A DNA stretch of 64,000 nt from Amycolatopsis roodepoortensis (GCF_014873915.1 NZ_JADBEJ010000008.1:930001-994000); one strand, 5' to 3'. Counted from the first letter of the stretch, positions 15,862 through 25,464 are shown. Notes: generated by a model not told the origin, from the letters alone. Made by a program: numbers and translations.

Positions 15862-16698
15862 ATGACCTTCCTCCAGGGCGCCAAGCGGGTCGCCAATCGT
15901 CCACTGCAGACACTGGACAACCTCGGTGACCAGATGTCGTTCTACGGCCGCGCGTTGCTGTGGACGCCGCGGACGTTGCGCCGCTACACCAAAGAGGTCC
16001 TGCGGCTGCTCGCCGAGGTGAGCTTCGGTTCCGGCTCGCTCGCCGTCATCGGCGGCACGGTCGGCGTGATGGTCGGCCTGACGCTGTTCACCGGTGTCCT
16101 CGTCGGTCTTCAGGGTTACTCGGCGCTGAACTCGATCGGCACGTCGGCCTTCACCGGCTTCCTGACCGCGTTCTTCAACACCCGTGAGATCGCCCCGCTG
16201 GTCGCCGGTCTCGCGCTTTCGGCGACCGTCGGCGCCGGGTTCACCGCCCAGCTGGGCGCGATGCGGATCTCCGAGGAGATCGACGCGCTCGAAGTCATGG
16301 GCGTGCCCAGCCTGCCGTACCTGGTGACCACGCGGATCATCGCCGGTTTCGTCGCGGTCATCCCGCTGTACGTCATCGGCCTGCTGAGTTCGTATCTCGC
16401 GTCCCGGTTGGTCGTTATCTACATCTACAACCAGTCAGCGGGTACCTACGACCATTACTTCGACCTGTTCCTACCACCACAGGATGTGTTGTATTCGTTC
16501 ATCAAGGTGCTGTTGTTCAGCGTCTTGATCATCCTGTCGCATTGTTATTTCGGTTACCGGGCCTCCGGTGGCCCCGCCGGTGTCGGCGTGGCCGTCGGTA
16601 AGGCGGTCCGGCTGAGCATCGTCACGGTGTCCATCATGAACTTCTTCATCGGTTTCGCGATCTGGGGAACCGACGTCACGGTGAGGATCGCAGGATGA
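15862..16698 (+). CDS. MlaE/YrbE-family permease B of the mce system
   Basis: A 278-aa partner permease. It carries ATVGAGFTAQLGAMRISEEIDALEV, with the conserved EExDALEVMG coupling helix, and GYRASGGPAGVGVAVGKAVR near the C-terminus. YrbE A and B are thought to form a heterodimeric channel beneath the MCE ring or tube. Overlaps the first mce gene by 4 bp (ATGA). Confidence 0.93.
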   Translation: MTFLQGAKRVANRPLQTLDNLGDQMSFYGRALLWTPRTLRRYTKEVLRLLAEVSFGSGSLAVIGGTVGVMVGLTLFTGVLVGLQGYSALNSIGTSAFTGFLTAFFNTREIAPLVAGLALSATVGAGFTAQLGAMRISEEIDALEVMGVPSLPYLVTTRIIAGFVAVIPLYVIGLLSSYLASRLVVIYIYNQSAGTYDHYFDLFLPPQDVLYSFIKVLLFSVLIILSHCYFGYRASGGPAGVGVAVGKAVRLSIVTVSIMNFFIGFAIWGTDVTVRIAG

Positions 16699-18032
16699 TT
16701 GCGACAATCCGGCGCAGGCTGCTCGGCCTGCTTCTGGTCGCCGTGCTCATCGGCGGGGTGGCGCTGAGCATCGCGCTGTACCAACGGGCGTTCACGCCCG
16801 TCGTCAGCGTGAAGCTCCAGTCGGGCAACATCGGGAACCAGTTGCTGAAGCAGTCCGACGTGAAGGTCCGCGGGCTCATCGTCGGCTCGGTCAAGGAGAT
16901 CAACGCGACCCCGGACGGCGCCGAACTCACGCTCGCGCTGAACCCGGAGTCGGCGAAACTGATCCCCCAGAACGTTTCCGCGCGATTCCTGCCGAAGACG
17001 TTGTTCGGTGAGCGTTTCGTTTCCCTCGAGATCCCGGACGTGCCTTCGGAGAAGACGATCGCCGAGGGCGACGTGATCACCCAGGACCGCACTTCCGGCG
17101 CTGTCGAGCTGGAGCAGGCCTTCGCTCATCTGATGCCGGTCCTGCAGGCCGTCCAGCCGCAGAAGCTGTCGAGCACGCTTTCGGCGATCTCGACCGCGCT
17201 CAACGGCCGCGGCGACCAGCTCGGCGACACGCTCGCGCAGCTCGGCAACTACGTCGGGGAACTGAACCCGCACGAGCCCAAGCTCCAGCAGAACCTCAAA
17301 GAGCTCGCGAAGTTCTCGGACAATCTCAACGCTGTCGCCCCGGACCTGGTGCAGACCTTGGACAACCTGAGCACCACCACCCGCACCGTGGTGGACCAGC
17401 AGCTGAACCTGGCGAACCTGTACGGCAGCGTCACCCAGGCTTCGGTCGATCTCCAGACGTTCCTGCGGAACAACGCGGACAACCTGATCCGGCTCGCCGA
17501 CACGGCCCGCCCGACGGCGGAGCTGCTGGCGAAGTACTCGCCGTCGTATCCCTGTGTCATCGGGCAGATGGCGGACAACCTGCCGAAGATCGACAAGGCC
17601 CTCGGCAAGGGCACCGACCGGCCCGGTCTGCACGCGACCATCGAGGTCACCGTCAACCGCGGGCCGTACCTGCCCGGCAAGGACGAGCCGCGGTTCGAGG
17701 ACAAACGCGGCCCGCGCTGCTACGACCTGAAGCAGTTCCCGGACCCGTTCCCGCAGTACCCGCCGGACGGTCCGATCAAGGACGGCAGCACGGTCAAACC
17801 GCCGGCGCGCTCGGCGAACGACGGTCTTTCGCCCTCGAACGGTTTCGCGAACGTCGGCGGTTACAACGGCGGGGGAGCGCCCGGCGGTAGCCCGTCGTAC
17901 AGCGCGTCCGAATCGGACTTCCTCGCGCAGCTGGTCGCTCCGCAGGTCGGCATGGCCGCCACGGACATGCCCGGCTGGGGCTCGCTGCTCGTCGGTCCGC
18001 TCTATCGGGGAGCGGAGGTGCACGTCCAGTGA
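16695..18032 (+). CDS. MCE-family protein, MceA-like
   Basis: A 445-aa substrate-binding component. One N-terminal span (about 8-27) anchors it; the MlaD/MCE beta-barrel domain is about 38-115 (VKVRGLIVGSVKEI), followed by a long helical needle region to about 310 and a Pro/Gly/Ser-rich tail. SPSYPCVIGQ near residue 280 is characteristic of the A subunit. First of six MCE proteins, so likely one subunit of a heterohexamer that carries lipid or sterol across the envelope. Confidence 0.92.
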   Translation: MIATIRRRLLGLLLVAVLIGGVALSIALYQRAFTPVVSVKLQSGNIGNQLLKQSDVKVRGLIVGSVKEINATPDGAELTLALNPESAKLIPQNVSARFLPKTLFGERFVSLEIPDVPSEKTIAEGDVITQDRTSGAVELEQAFAHLMPVLQAVQPQKLSSTLSAISTALNGRGDQLGDTLAQLGNYVGELNPHEPKLQQNLKELAKFSDNLNAVAPDLVQTLDNLSTTTRTVVDQQLNLANLYGSVTQASVDLQTFLRNNADNLIRLADTARPTAELLAKYSPSYPCVIGQMADNLPKIDKALGKGTDRPGLHATIEVTVNRGPYLPGKDEPRFEDKRGPRCYDLKQFPDPFPQYPPDGPIKDGSTVKPPARSANDGLSPSNGFANVGGYNGGGAPGGSPSYSASESDFLAQLVAPQVGMAATDMPGWGSLLVGPLYRGAEVHVQ

Positions 18033-18205
18033 CTGGAACGGTAGTTGCGCCCCTGCGCGCGAAGGTGATCGAGGCGCGCGTGCTCCGGCCGAAGGCCTCG
18101 CTATCGCGGAGGCGGGCCGCCTTCGCCGCACGACCGCCTGTCATGGCTGGTAGTCGCGGCCTGGCTACGCGATCGCGATCGCGCGCGGACGGGGGGAAGG
18201 CATGA
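18029..18205 (+). CDS. Candidate 58-aa ORF or spacer inside the mce operon
   Basis: A GTG at 18029 overlaps the mceA stop by 4 bp, and the frame runs 58 codons to a TGA that overlaps the mceB ATG at 18202. The product would begin VTGTVVAPLRAKVIEARVL and be rich in Arg and Ala, with no domain. About a quarter of its codons end in A or T, clearly more than in the mce genes, so it looks like non-coding or decayed DNA that happens to stay open, or keeps ribosomes moving between the two genes. A palindromic GCGATCGCGATCGC string lies near its end. Product function unknown. Confidence 0.35.
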   Translation: MTGTVVAPLRAKVIEARVLRPKASLSRRRAAFAARPPVMAGSRGLATRSRSRADGGKA

Positions 18206-19233
18206 GGGGTCTGCTCGCTCCGCTGATCAAACTCGGCGCCTTCATCGTCGTCACCGTGCTGTTCACGACGATCCTCGGGATCAGCATCGCCAACGTGAAC
18301 ACCACCAGCACCAACGCCTACAAGGCACGGTTCAGTGACGCGACCCTCGTGCTGCCCAACGACGACGTCCGCATCGCCGGCGTCCGGGTCGGGCAGGTCA
18401 AGGAGGTCCGCATCGTCGACCGGCGCCAGGCCGAGATCGAGTTCGAAGTGGACGCCGGCCGCAAGCTGCCCGCCGGGGTGACCGCGCAGATCAAGTTCCG
18501 GAACCTGGTCGGCCAGCGCTACCTCTCGCTCGGGCAGGGCACCGACAGCTCCGGCAAGACGCTGGAGCCCGGCGGGAACATCCCGCTGGAGCGGACCACG
18601 CCCGCGCTCGACCTGACGCAGCTGTTCAACGGGTTCAAGCCGCTGTTCACCGCGCTCAACCCGGACGACATCAACAAGCTGTCCTACGAGGTCATCCAGG
18701 TCCTGCAGGGCGAGGGCGGCACGGTCGAAAGCCTGTTGAAGCACACCGCGTCGCTGGCCACCACGATCGCCGACAAGGACAAGGTGATCGGCGAGGTCAT
18801 CGACAACCTGAACTCGGTACTCGACACGGTCAACGCACACACCCCGCAGCTCAACGACCTGATCGTCAAGCTGCAGCAGCTGGTCTCCGGGCTGGCCGCG
18901 GACCGCGAGCCGATCGGCGACGCCATCGAATCGCTCGGCACTCTCGCCCAGACGACCTCCGGTCTGCTCGGTGAGGCCCGCGAGCCGCTCAAGCAGGACA
19001 TCGCCGCGCTCGGCACGCTGTCGAAGAACCTCAACGACAGCCAGCCGATCGTCGAGCATTTCATCCAGTTCCTGCCGCAGAAGGTGACGGCGCTGACCCG
19101 CACCGCCGACTATGGCTCCTGGTTCAACTTCTTCGCCTGTGAGATGACGGGAGCCGTCGCCCTGCCTCCGCTGATCAACGAGCCGATCAACCTGCCGCTG
19201 CTGCCGGTGAACCGGGCGAGGTGCACGGCATGA
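18202..19233 (+). CDS. MCE-family protein, MceB-like
   Basis: A 343-aa protein with an N-terminal anchor (LIKLGAFIVVTVLFTTILGI), the MCE domain with ARFSDATLVLPNDDVRIAGVRVG (about residues 40-120) and a long coiled/helical region in which LNxLD-type heptads recur. Second subunit of the hexamer by position. Its stop overlaps the next start by 4 bp. Confidence 0.9.
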   Translation: MRGLLAPLIKLGAFIVVTVLFTTILGISIANVNTTSTNAYKARFSDATLVLPNDDVRIAGVRVGQVKEVRIVDRRQAEIEFEVDAGRKLPAGVTAQIKFRNLVGQRYLSLGQGTDSSGKTLEPGGNIPLERTTPALDLTQLFNGFKPLFTALNPDDINKLSYEVIQVLQGEGGTVESLLKHTASLATTIADKDKVIGEVIDNLNSVLDTVNAHTPQLNDLIVKLQQLVSGLAADREPIGDAIESLGTLAQTTSGLLGEAREPLKQDIAALGTLSKNLNDSQPIVEHFIQFLPQKVTALTRTADYGSWFNFFACEMTGAVALPPLINEPINLPLLPVNRARCTA

Positions 19234-20216
19234 AGTCGTTCCAGAAACGCAATCCGATCCCGATCGCGCTGGTCGGCATCTCGGTGCTGCTGCTCGGTTT
19301 CATCGCCGCGCTCAACTCCGACGACCTGCCGGTCATCGGCGGCGGCACGACGTACTCGGCCGACTTCAGCGAGGCTTCCGGCCTGCAGGAGGACAACGAC
19401 GTCCGCGTCGCCGGCGTGAAGGTCGGCAAGGTCTCCGAGATCAAGCTCGACGGCGACAAGGTCCGGATCTCGTTCAAGGTCAAGGACGCCTGGCTGGGCG
19501 ACAAGACCAGCGCCGCCATCAAGATCAAGACCGTGCTCGGCCAGAAGTACCTGGCGCTCGACCCGCAGGGGCAGCGCACGCTCGACCCGAGCGCGACGAT
19601 CCCGCGTGAGCGCACGATGTCGCCGTTCGACGTCCTCGACGCCTTCCGCGGGCTTTCGCAGACCGTCGACGACATCGACACGACGCAGCTGGCGAAGAGC
19701 TTCGACGTCATCACGGAGACCTTCGCGGACACCCCGGCCGACGTGAAGGGCGCGCTGACCGGCCTTTCCCGGCTCTCGGACACCATCGCCAAGCGTGACT
19801 CGCAGCTGTCGAGCCTGCTCGCGAACACGCGGCAGGTCTCGCAGACGCTCGTCGACCGCGACGCCGAGTTCCAGAAGCTCCTGGCCGACGGCAACAAACT
19901 GCTCGGCGAGGTGGCCAAGCGCAAGGACGCGATCTCCGCGCTGCTGGACGGCTCGCGCAACCTCGCCACCCAGCTCAAGGGCCTGGTCGACGACAACGAC
20001 GCGCAGCTCGACCCGGTGCTCACCCAGCTCGACCAGCTGACCTCGATGCTCCAGCGCAACCAGGACGCCCTCGGCCAGGGCATCGCGCGGTTCGCGCCGT
20101 TCATCCGGGTGTTCACGAACACGATCGGCAACGGCCGCTGGTTCGACAACTACATCTGCGGACTGGTCCTGCCGTCGTTCGGCCCGATCAACGAGAAGGG
20201 GTGCTACGACAAATGA
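19230..20216 (+). CDS. MCE-family protein, MceC-like
   Basis: A 328-aa protein. ATG 19230 (overlapping the previous stop) is preferred to GTG 19221, giving MKSFQKRNPIPIALVGIS with one membrane anchor. The MCE domain contains SEASGLQEDNDVRVAGVKVG; the rest is helical with a conserved GRWFDNYICGL end. Third subunit; overlaps the next gene by 4 bp. Confidence 0.9.
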   Translation: MKSFQKRNPIPIALVGISVLLLGFIAALNSDDLPVIGGGTTYSADFSEASGLQEDNDVRVAGVKVGKVSEIKLDGDKVRISFKVKDAWLGDKTSAAIKIKTVLGQKYLALDPQGQRTLDPSATIPRERTMSPFDVLDAFRGLSQTVDDIDTTQLAKSFDVITETFADTPADVKGALTGLSRLSDTIAKRDSQLSSLLANTRQVSQTLVDRDAEFQKLLADGNKLLGEVAKRKDAISALLDGSRNLATQLKGLVDDNDAQLDPVLTQLDQLTSMLQRNQDALGQGIARFAPFIRVFTNTIGNGRWFDNYICGLVLPSFGPINEKGCYDK

Positions 20217-21391
20217 GTACCCGTCTCGGTTCCAGCCTCGCGCGCGGCTTCACCATCGCGATCGTGCTCGCGCTGGTCGTCGCCGGTGCGCTGTGGTGGA
20301 CGCTCAAGGACGCGGGCCGCAACCACGTGACCGCCTACTTCGCGGGCACCGTCGGCCTCTACGAAGGCAACAGCGTCCGGATGCTCGGCGTCGACATGGG
20401 CACGGTCACGAAGATCCAGCCGATGGGCAACCAGGTCCGCGTCGAACTCGAGTACGACCGTTCGGTGCCCGTGCCCGCCGACGCGAAGGCGATCATCGTG
20501 TCGCCGTCGCTGGTCAGCGACCGCTACGTGCAGCTCGCCCCGGCGTACAAGGGCGGCCCGCGGATCGCCGACGGCGCCGTCATCGGGCTCGACCGCACCG
20601 AGGTCCCGCTGGAAGTCGACGAACTCGCCGCCAGCCTCTCGCGGGTCAGCCAGTCGCTCGGGCCCAACGGCGCCAACAAGAACGGTTCGCTGTCGAACCT
20701 GCTCGACACCGCCGCGAAGAACTTCGACGGCAACGGGCAGGCGCTGCACGACACGATCACGAAGCTCGGCCAGGCCGCGGGCACGTTGTCCGGTAACAAG
20801 GACGACCTGTTCAAGACCGTCGAGAACCTCGGCTCCTTCTCGCAGACGCTGGTGAACAGCGACAAGCAGGTCCGCGACTTCGAGCGGCAGCTCGCCGACG
20901 TCAGCGGATTCCTCGCGGGGGAGCGGGAGAACCTTTCGGCCACGGTGAAGCAGCTGTCCGACACGCTCACCGCGGTGCAGGCGTTCATCGAGAAGAACCG
21001 CGACCGGCTCAAGTCCAATGTGGACAAGCTGGCCAGCGTGACCAAGGTGCTCGTGGACCAGCGCGGCGCGCTCGCCGAGATCCTCGACGTCGCCCCGGTC
21101 GGCCTCGGGAACCTGGTCAACACCTACAACGCCTCGTCCGGCACGCTCGACGCGCGGGCCAACCTCAACGAGCTCACCCAGCCGCCGCTGGTGATGGTGT
21201 GCAACCTGCTCAAGCAGACCCCGGAGGCGCTCGACGCGCTGGGCGACGCGTGCAAGGGGGTCGCCGGACTGGTCGACGGGCTGGTGCCGCTGCCGTCGAT
21301 CGCGCAGGTGATCCAGTCCTCGCAGGCGGGCCAGTTGCCGCCGCTGCCGCTCCCGATCGCGGGGCAGCTCTACGGAACGGCGGCCAAGTGA
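20213..21391 (+). CDS. MCE-family protein, MceD-like
   Basis: A 392-aa protein. ATG 20213 overlaps the previous stop. It has an anchor (FTIAIVLALVVAGALWW), the MCE domain with YEGNSVRMLGVDMGTVTKI and SPSLVSDRYVQLAP, a helical needle region, and a hydrophobic Pro/Leu-rich C-terminus (LPPLPLPIAGQLYG), usual for the D subunit. Confidence 0.9.
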   Translation: MSTRLGSSLARGFTIAIVLALVVAGALWWTLKDAGRNHVTAYFAGTVGLYEGNSVRMLGVDMGTVTKIQPMGNQVRVELEYDRSVPVPADAKAIIVSPSLVSDRYVQLAPAYKGGPRIADGAVIGLDRTEVPLEVDELAASLSRVSQSLGPNGANKNGSLSNLLDTAAKNFDGNGQALHDTITKLGQAAGTLSGNKDDLFKTVENLGSFSQTLVNSDKQVRDFERQLADVSGFLAGERENLSATVKQLSDTLTAVQAFIEKNRDRLKSNVDKLASVTKVLVDQRGALAEILDVAPVGLGNLVNTYNASSGTLDARANLNELTQPPLVMVCNLLKQTPEALDALGDACKGVAGLVDGLVPLPSIAQVIQSSQAGQLPPLPLPIAGQLYGTAAK

Positions 21392-22590
21392 TGAAGAAAC
21401 TCGCTCTCATCGCCTCCGGGACCGTCGCCGCGCTGACGTTGAGCGGCTGCGGGTTCAGCGGGATCTACGACGTCCCGCTGCCCGGGGGCGCCGAACTCGG
21501 CGACCACCCGTACACGGTCAAGGTGCAGTTCCGGGACGTGCTCGACCTGACCCCGCAGGCCGGGGTGAAGGTCAACGAGGTCGCCATCGGCCGCGTCGAA
21601 GCGATCGGGCTGACCCCGGACGGCTGGAACGCCGAAGTCACCCTCCGGGTCAACGGCGACGTGAAGCTGCCGGCGAACGCACTCGCGAACGTCAAGCAGT
21701 CGAGCCTGCTGGGTGAGAAGTACGTCGAGCTGGCCGCGCCGGCCGACGGACAGGGCAAACTCGCCGACAACGCGGTGATCCCGCTGGCCCGCACGAACCG
21801 CAGCGTCGAGGTCGAAGAATTGCTCGGCGCGCTTTCGCTGCTGCTGAACGGCGGCGGGGTGGAACAGCTCAACACGATCACCAAGGAGCTCAACAACGCC
21901 ACCCACGGCCGCTCGCCGGAGCTCAAGGCGCTGCTGAACAACACCAACGAGCTGGTCACGAACCTGGACAAGCAGTCCGCGAACATCACGCGGGCGCTCG
22001 ACGGGCTGAACCGGCTCTCGCTCACCCTGAACGGCCAGAAGGACAAGCTGGTCGGCGCGGTCGACAACCTCGGCCCCGGCCTCGGCGTGCTGGAGCAGCA
22101 GCGCGGTCAGCTGGTGACCATGCTGAACGCGCTCAACCACCTCTCCGGGGTCGCCGTCGACACGGTGAACAAGAGCAAGGAAGACCTCGTCGCCGACCTC
22201 AAGGCGCTGCAGCCGACGCTGCAGAAGCTCGGCGAGGCGGGCTCGGATCTGCCGAAGGCGCTGGAGATCCTGCTGACCTTCCCGTTCAGCGACGCCGCCT
22301 ACGACGGCGTCAAGGGCGACTACTTCAACCTGTTCGCGAAGATCGACCTGAACCTGAACGAGATCCTCAAGAACCTCGGCCGCAGCCGCGAGAACCCGCT
22401 CAAGGACGTCATCCCGGTGCCGGGTCTGACCGGGGGCACCGAGGGGCCGGGCGCGAACCCGCCGCTGCCGATCCCGGACAGCGTCGGTGGTGTCGCCGGT
22501 AGCCAGGTGGGCGCGCCGCAGGGCGGCGGACAGCCGCAACAGACCGGACCCGCCGGTATCTTCGGCGTGCTGTCGGGAGGTGCCGGCTGA
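21391..22590 (+). CDS. MCE-family lipoprotein, MceE-like
   Basis: A 399-aa lipoprotein. The N-terminus MKKLALIASGTVAALTLSGC has a clear lipobox (LSGC), so the mature protein is lipidated at Cys20; the E subunit is the lipoprotein of mce operons. The MCE domain follows (LTPQAGVKVNEVAIGRVEAI), then helices and a Gly/Pro/Gln-rich tail. ATG 21391 shares one base with the previous stop; GTG 21388 is possible. Confidence 0.92.
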   Translation: MKKLALIASGTVAALTLSGCGFSGIYDVPLPGGAELGDHPYTVKVQFRDVLDLTPQAGVKVNEVAIGRVEAIGLTPDGWNAEVTLRVNGDVKLPANALANVKQSSLLGEKYVELAAPADGQGKLADNAVIPLARTNRSVEVEELLGALSLLLNGGGVEQLNTITKELNNATHGRSPELKALLNNTNELVTNLDKQSANITRALDGLNRLSLTLNGQKDKLVGAVDNLGPGLGVLEQQRGQLVTMLNALNHLSGVAVDTVNKSKEDLVADLKALQPTLQKLGEAGSDLPKALEILLTFPFSDAAYDGVKGDYFNLFAKIDLNLNEILKNLGRSRENPLKDVIPVPGLTGGTEGPGANPPLPIPDSVGGVAGSQVGAPQGGGQPQQTGPAGIFGVLSGGAG

Positions 22591-23855
22591 TGCTGGTCCG
22601 TAGGACGAAGATCCAGCTGGTCGCGTTCGCGATCATCTCCGTGGTCGCCATCGTGTACGCGCTGATCCGGTTCGCCGGCCTCGGCCAGGTCTTCGGCGAC
22701 GAGGGCTACACGGTGAAACTGCAGCTCAAGCAGTCGGGCGGCATCTTCCAGAACGCCGAGGTCACGTACCGGGGCTTCAACATCGGCCGCGTCGGCGAGC
22801 TGCGCCTGACCAAGACCGGGCTGGAGGCCGACCTCAACATCTCGCCGGACGCCCCGCAGGTGCCCGCCGACCTCGACGCCGTCGTCGCGAACCGGTCGGC
22901 GGTCGGCGAGCAGTTCGTCGACCTGAAGCCCAAGAGCGACAAGGGACCGTTCCTGAACTCGGGCTCGGTCATCCCGGCCGACAAGGTCAAGACGCCCGTG
23001 CCCACCGAACAGCTCATCGGCGACCTCGACAGCCTCGCGGCCTCGGTGCCGACCGACTCCCTGCGCAAGGTCGTCGACGAGTCGTACAACGCCTTCAACG
23101 GCACCGGCCCGGACCTGCAGCGGCTGCTCGACACCGCGCGGAGCTTCACCGCGACCGCGCAGGAATACCTGCCGCAGACCGTCCAGCTGCTGGAAAAGGG
23201 CGGACAGGTCCTCGAAACGCAGAACGACATGGCGAGCTCGATGAAGTCGTTCAGCGCGGACCTCAACAAGCTCTCCGGCACCCTGAAGAACTCCGACGCC
23301 GACATCCGGAAGCTGATCGGGATCACCCCGCAGGTGGCGAACCAGATCAGCTCGGTGCTCGCCGAATCCGGGCCGGGGCTGGGCGCGCTGACGGCGAACC
23401 TGCTCACCACGTCGAACCTGCTGGTGACCCGGCTCGACGGGCTCGAACAGGGCCTCGTGACCTACCCGATGCTCGCGGCCGGCGCCAACACCGTCGCCAA
23501 CGACGGCACCGCGCACCTTGGGCTCGCGCTCAACCTGTTCAACCCGCCGTCGTGCACCAAGGGCTACATGGGCCTGGACAAGTACCGCGAAGGCACCGAC
23601 ACGACGCCTCGCGCGCCGAAGGACGACGCGTACTGCGCCGAGCCGAAGGGCAGCCCGATCAACGTGCGCGGTTCGCAGAACGCGCCCTACAACGGGGTCC
23701 CGCAGATCCCGTCGGAAGGCGAAGTCGCGGCGAATGCCGGCCGCTCGGCCGAGGAACTGGCCAGCCTGCGCGCGGCACAGGGCATGCCGAGCGTCCTGCA
23801 GAGCCCCGGGGTCAGCCTGCCCACCCTCGGCACGCTGCTGGGCCTGCCCGGCTGA
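22590..23855 (+). CDS. MCE-family protein, MceF-like
   Basis: A 421-aa protein, last of the six. Anchor at about 10-30, MCE domain with GGIFQNAEVTYRGFNIGRVG, helical region, and the F-type C-terminal motif NPPSCTKGYMGLDKYREG followed by a Cys-containing stretch. The start overlaps the previous stop by one base. Confidence 0.92.
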   Translation: MLVRRTKIQLVAFAIISVVAIVYALIRFAGLGQVFGDEGYTVKLQLKQSGGIFQNAEVTYRGFNIGRVGELRLTKTGLEADLNISPDAPQVPADLDAVVANRSAVGEQFVDLKPKSDKGPFLNSGSVIPADKVKTPVPTEQLIGDLDSLAASVPTDSLRKVVDESYNAFNGTGPDLQRLLDTARSFTATAQEYLPQTVQLLEKGGQVLETQNDMASSMKSFSADLNKLSGTLKNSDADIRKLIGITPQVANQISSVLAESGPGLGALTANLLTTSNLLVTRLDGLEQGLVTYPMLAAGANTVANDGTAHLGLALNLFNPPSCTKGYMGLDKYREGTDTTPRAPKDDAYCAEPKGSPINVRGSQNAPYNGVPQIPSEGEVAANAGRSAEELASLRAAQGMPSVLQSPGVSLPTLGTLLGLPG

Positions 23856-23886
23856 CGCCGAGACCGTATATCTAACCTGGAGTGTC

Positions 23887-24408
23887 ATGAGTTCTTCCCG
23901 ATCGCGGACCCTGGTCCTCGGGGCGGCGGCGTTCGCGCTCGCCGCCTTCGTCGCCGCGGCGATCTTCGGTGTCATGTGGGCCGTGGCCGCGTCCGACGAC
24001 AACGCCGACCTGGCGCGCTCGCGGGACGAGGTGGCCAAGGCGGGCGGCACCGCGATCAAGGCCTACACCGAGGTCGACTTCGAGAAACTCGACGAGTTCT
24101 TCGCCAAGCAGAAGGCCGTCTCCGACGACAAGATGAGCCAGCAGCTGGCCCAGCTGGAGCCGACCTATCGCAAGGCGCTCGGCGACGCGAAGACCAAGGT
24201 CGTGACCACCATCCAGGACATCGCGGTCGAAGAACTCGACGACCACGAGGGCAAGGCGAGCTTCCTCGCCGCCATCTCCACCCAGGTCACCCAGGGCGAC
24301 AAGGCGAGCTCGAAGGCGTTGCGCCTGGAGGTCTCGATGACCCGGGTGGGCGATGAGTGGAAGCTGTCCGGGATCGACAACGTGCCCCTCGTCGCGGCCG
24401 GTCAGTAA
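23887..24408 (+). CDS. Mce-associated membrane protein 1
   Basis: A 173-aa protein with one N-terminal span (about 8-33) and an extracytoplasmic NTF2-like domain ending with VSMTRVGDEWKLSGIDNVPLV. This is the layout of the Mas proteins that follow mycobacterial mce operons and stabilise the transporter. ATG 23887, 31 bp after mceF. Confidence 0.85.
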   Translation: MSSSRSRTLVLGAAAFALAAFVAAAIFGVMWAVAASDDNADLARSRDEVAKAGGTAIKAYTEVDFEKLDEFFAKQKAVSDDKMSQQLAQLEPTYRKALGDAKTKVVTTIQDIAVEELDDHEGKASFLAAISTQVTQGDKASSKALRLEVSMTRVGDEWKLSGIDNVPLVAAGQ

Positions 24409-24435
24409 GAGCGTCACCTAGAACGGAGCCACGTA

Positions 24436-25464
24436 GTGCCCCCCTCCCGTCGCCAGCCCCCTCGCAGCACTCCGCCGGTGCGCCGCCCCCGGGTGGCCGG
24501 CCTGCGACGGCCCGGTGCGTCTCCTGCTCCCGCTTCTTCCCCCGAGGTGTCCACCTCGGAGGTCTCGAAGGTCTCGGAGGTCTCCGAGGTCTCGAAGGTC
24601 GACGAAACGCCGAAGCCGGTCCGCCGTCCGTCGCCGCGGCCTGCTCCGCGTCCTGCGCCTTCGCCTGAACCCGAGCCTGAGGCCGTTGAGGTTGCTGAGG
24701 TCGCTGAGCCTGAGGTGGCCGCTGTCGAGGCTCCTGAAGAGCCCTCGGTCGCCGAAGAGCCCGTCGAGAAGCCGAGCCCGCGTGCGAAGGCCCGTGCGGC
24801 CGCCGAAGAGAAGCCTGACGACCTCGAAGAGGCCGAAGCCGAGGTCGCTTCCGACGAGTCTGACTCTTCGGAGCCCGAGAAGAAGCCGGGCTCCCGGCAG
24901 CTGATCCTGGCGGGCGCGCTGGTCGTCGTCGGACTGCTGCTGGCCGCGACCGCGGTGCTGTTCAAGATCCAGGCCGACGAGGTGTCCAGCTCGACGAACA
25001 ACACCGCGCTGCTGGACGTCGCGAAGACCGCGCAGGTCAAGGACCAGGTCGCGAAGGCGACCGAGGCGCTGTTCTCGTACGACTACAACAACATCGCGAA
25101 GACCGAGTCCGCGGCGGCCGATCTGCTGGTCAACGACGAGGTGCGGGCGAAGTACAACCTGCTGATGGGCGAGGTCAAACGGCTGGCCCCGCAGCAGAAG
25201 ATGGTCGTGACGTGCAAGGTCACCCGCAGTGCTGTCATCCGGCTGGAAGGCGACCGGGCCGACGTGATGGTGTTCGTCGACCAGAGCTCGACGCGGGCCG
25301 ACACGAACAAGACGACCGCCGGGAGCGCGCAGCTGCACTTGAATGCGGAGCTGCAGGGGGACAAGTGGAAGATCACGGCGATGAACACCTACGCCGCTCC
25401 GCCCAACCCGGCCGCTTCCTCGGCTCCCGCCTCACCCCCCGCTTCCCCGGCCCCCTCGAAGTGA
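24436..25464 (+). CDS. Mce-associated membrane protein 2 with repetitive charged tail
   Basis: A 342-aa protein. Residues 1-155 are cytoplasmic, Pro/Arg-rich then dominated by Glu/Val/Ser with tandem SEVSKV units (24557-24600) and long acidic repeats. One span (about 156-176, LILAGALVVVGLLLAATAVL) and an NTF2-like outer domain ending LNAELQGDKWKITAMNTYA follow, then a Pro/Ser/Ala tail. GTG 24436. The domain order matches the second Mas protein of mce operons; the low-complexity tail is long for the family. Confidence 0.82.
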   Translation: MPPSRRQPPRSTPPVRRPRVAGLRRPGASPAPASSPEVSTSEVSKVSEVSEVSKVDETPKPVRRPSPRPAPRPAPSPEPEPEAVEVAEVAEPEVAAVEAPEEPSVAEEPVEKPSPRAKARAAAEEKPDDLEEAEAEVASDESDSSEPEKKPGSRQLILAGALVVVGLLLAATAVLFKIQADEVSSSTNNTALLDVAKTAQVKDQVAKATEALFSYDYNNIAKTESAAADLLVNDEVRAKYNLLMGEVKRLAPQQKMVVTCKVTRSAVIRLEGDRADVMVFVDQSSTRADTNKTTAGSAQLHLNAELQGDKWKITAMNTYAAPPNPAASSAPASPPASPAPSK

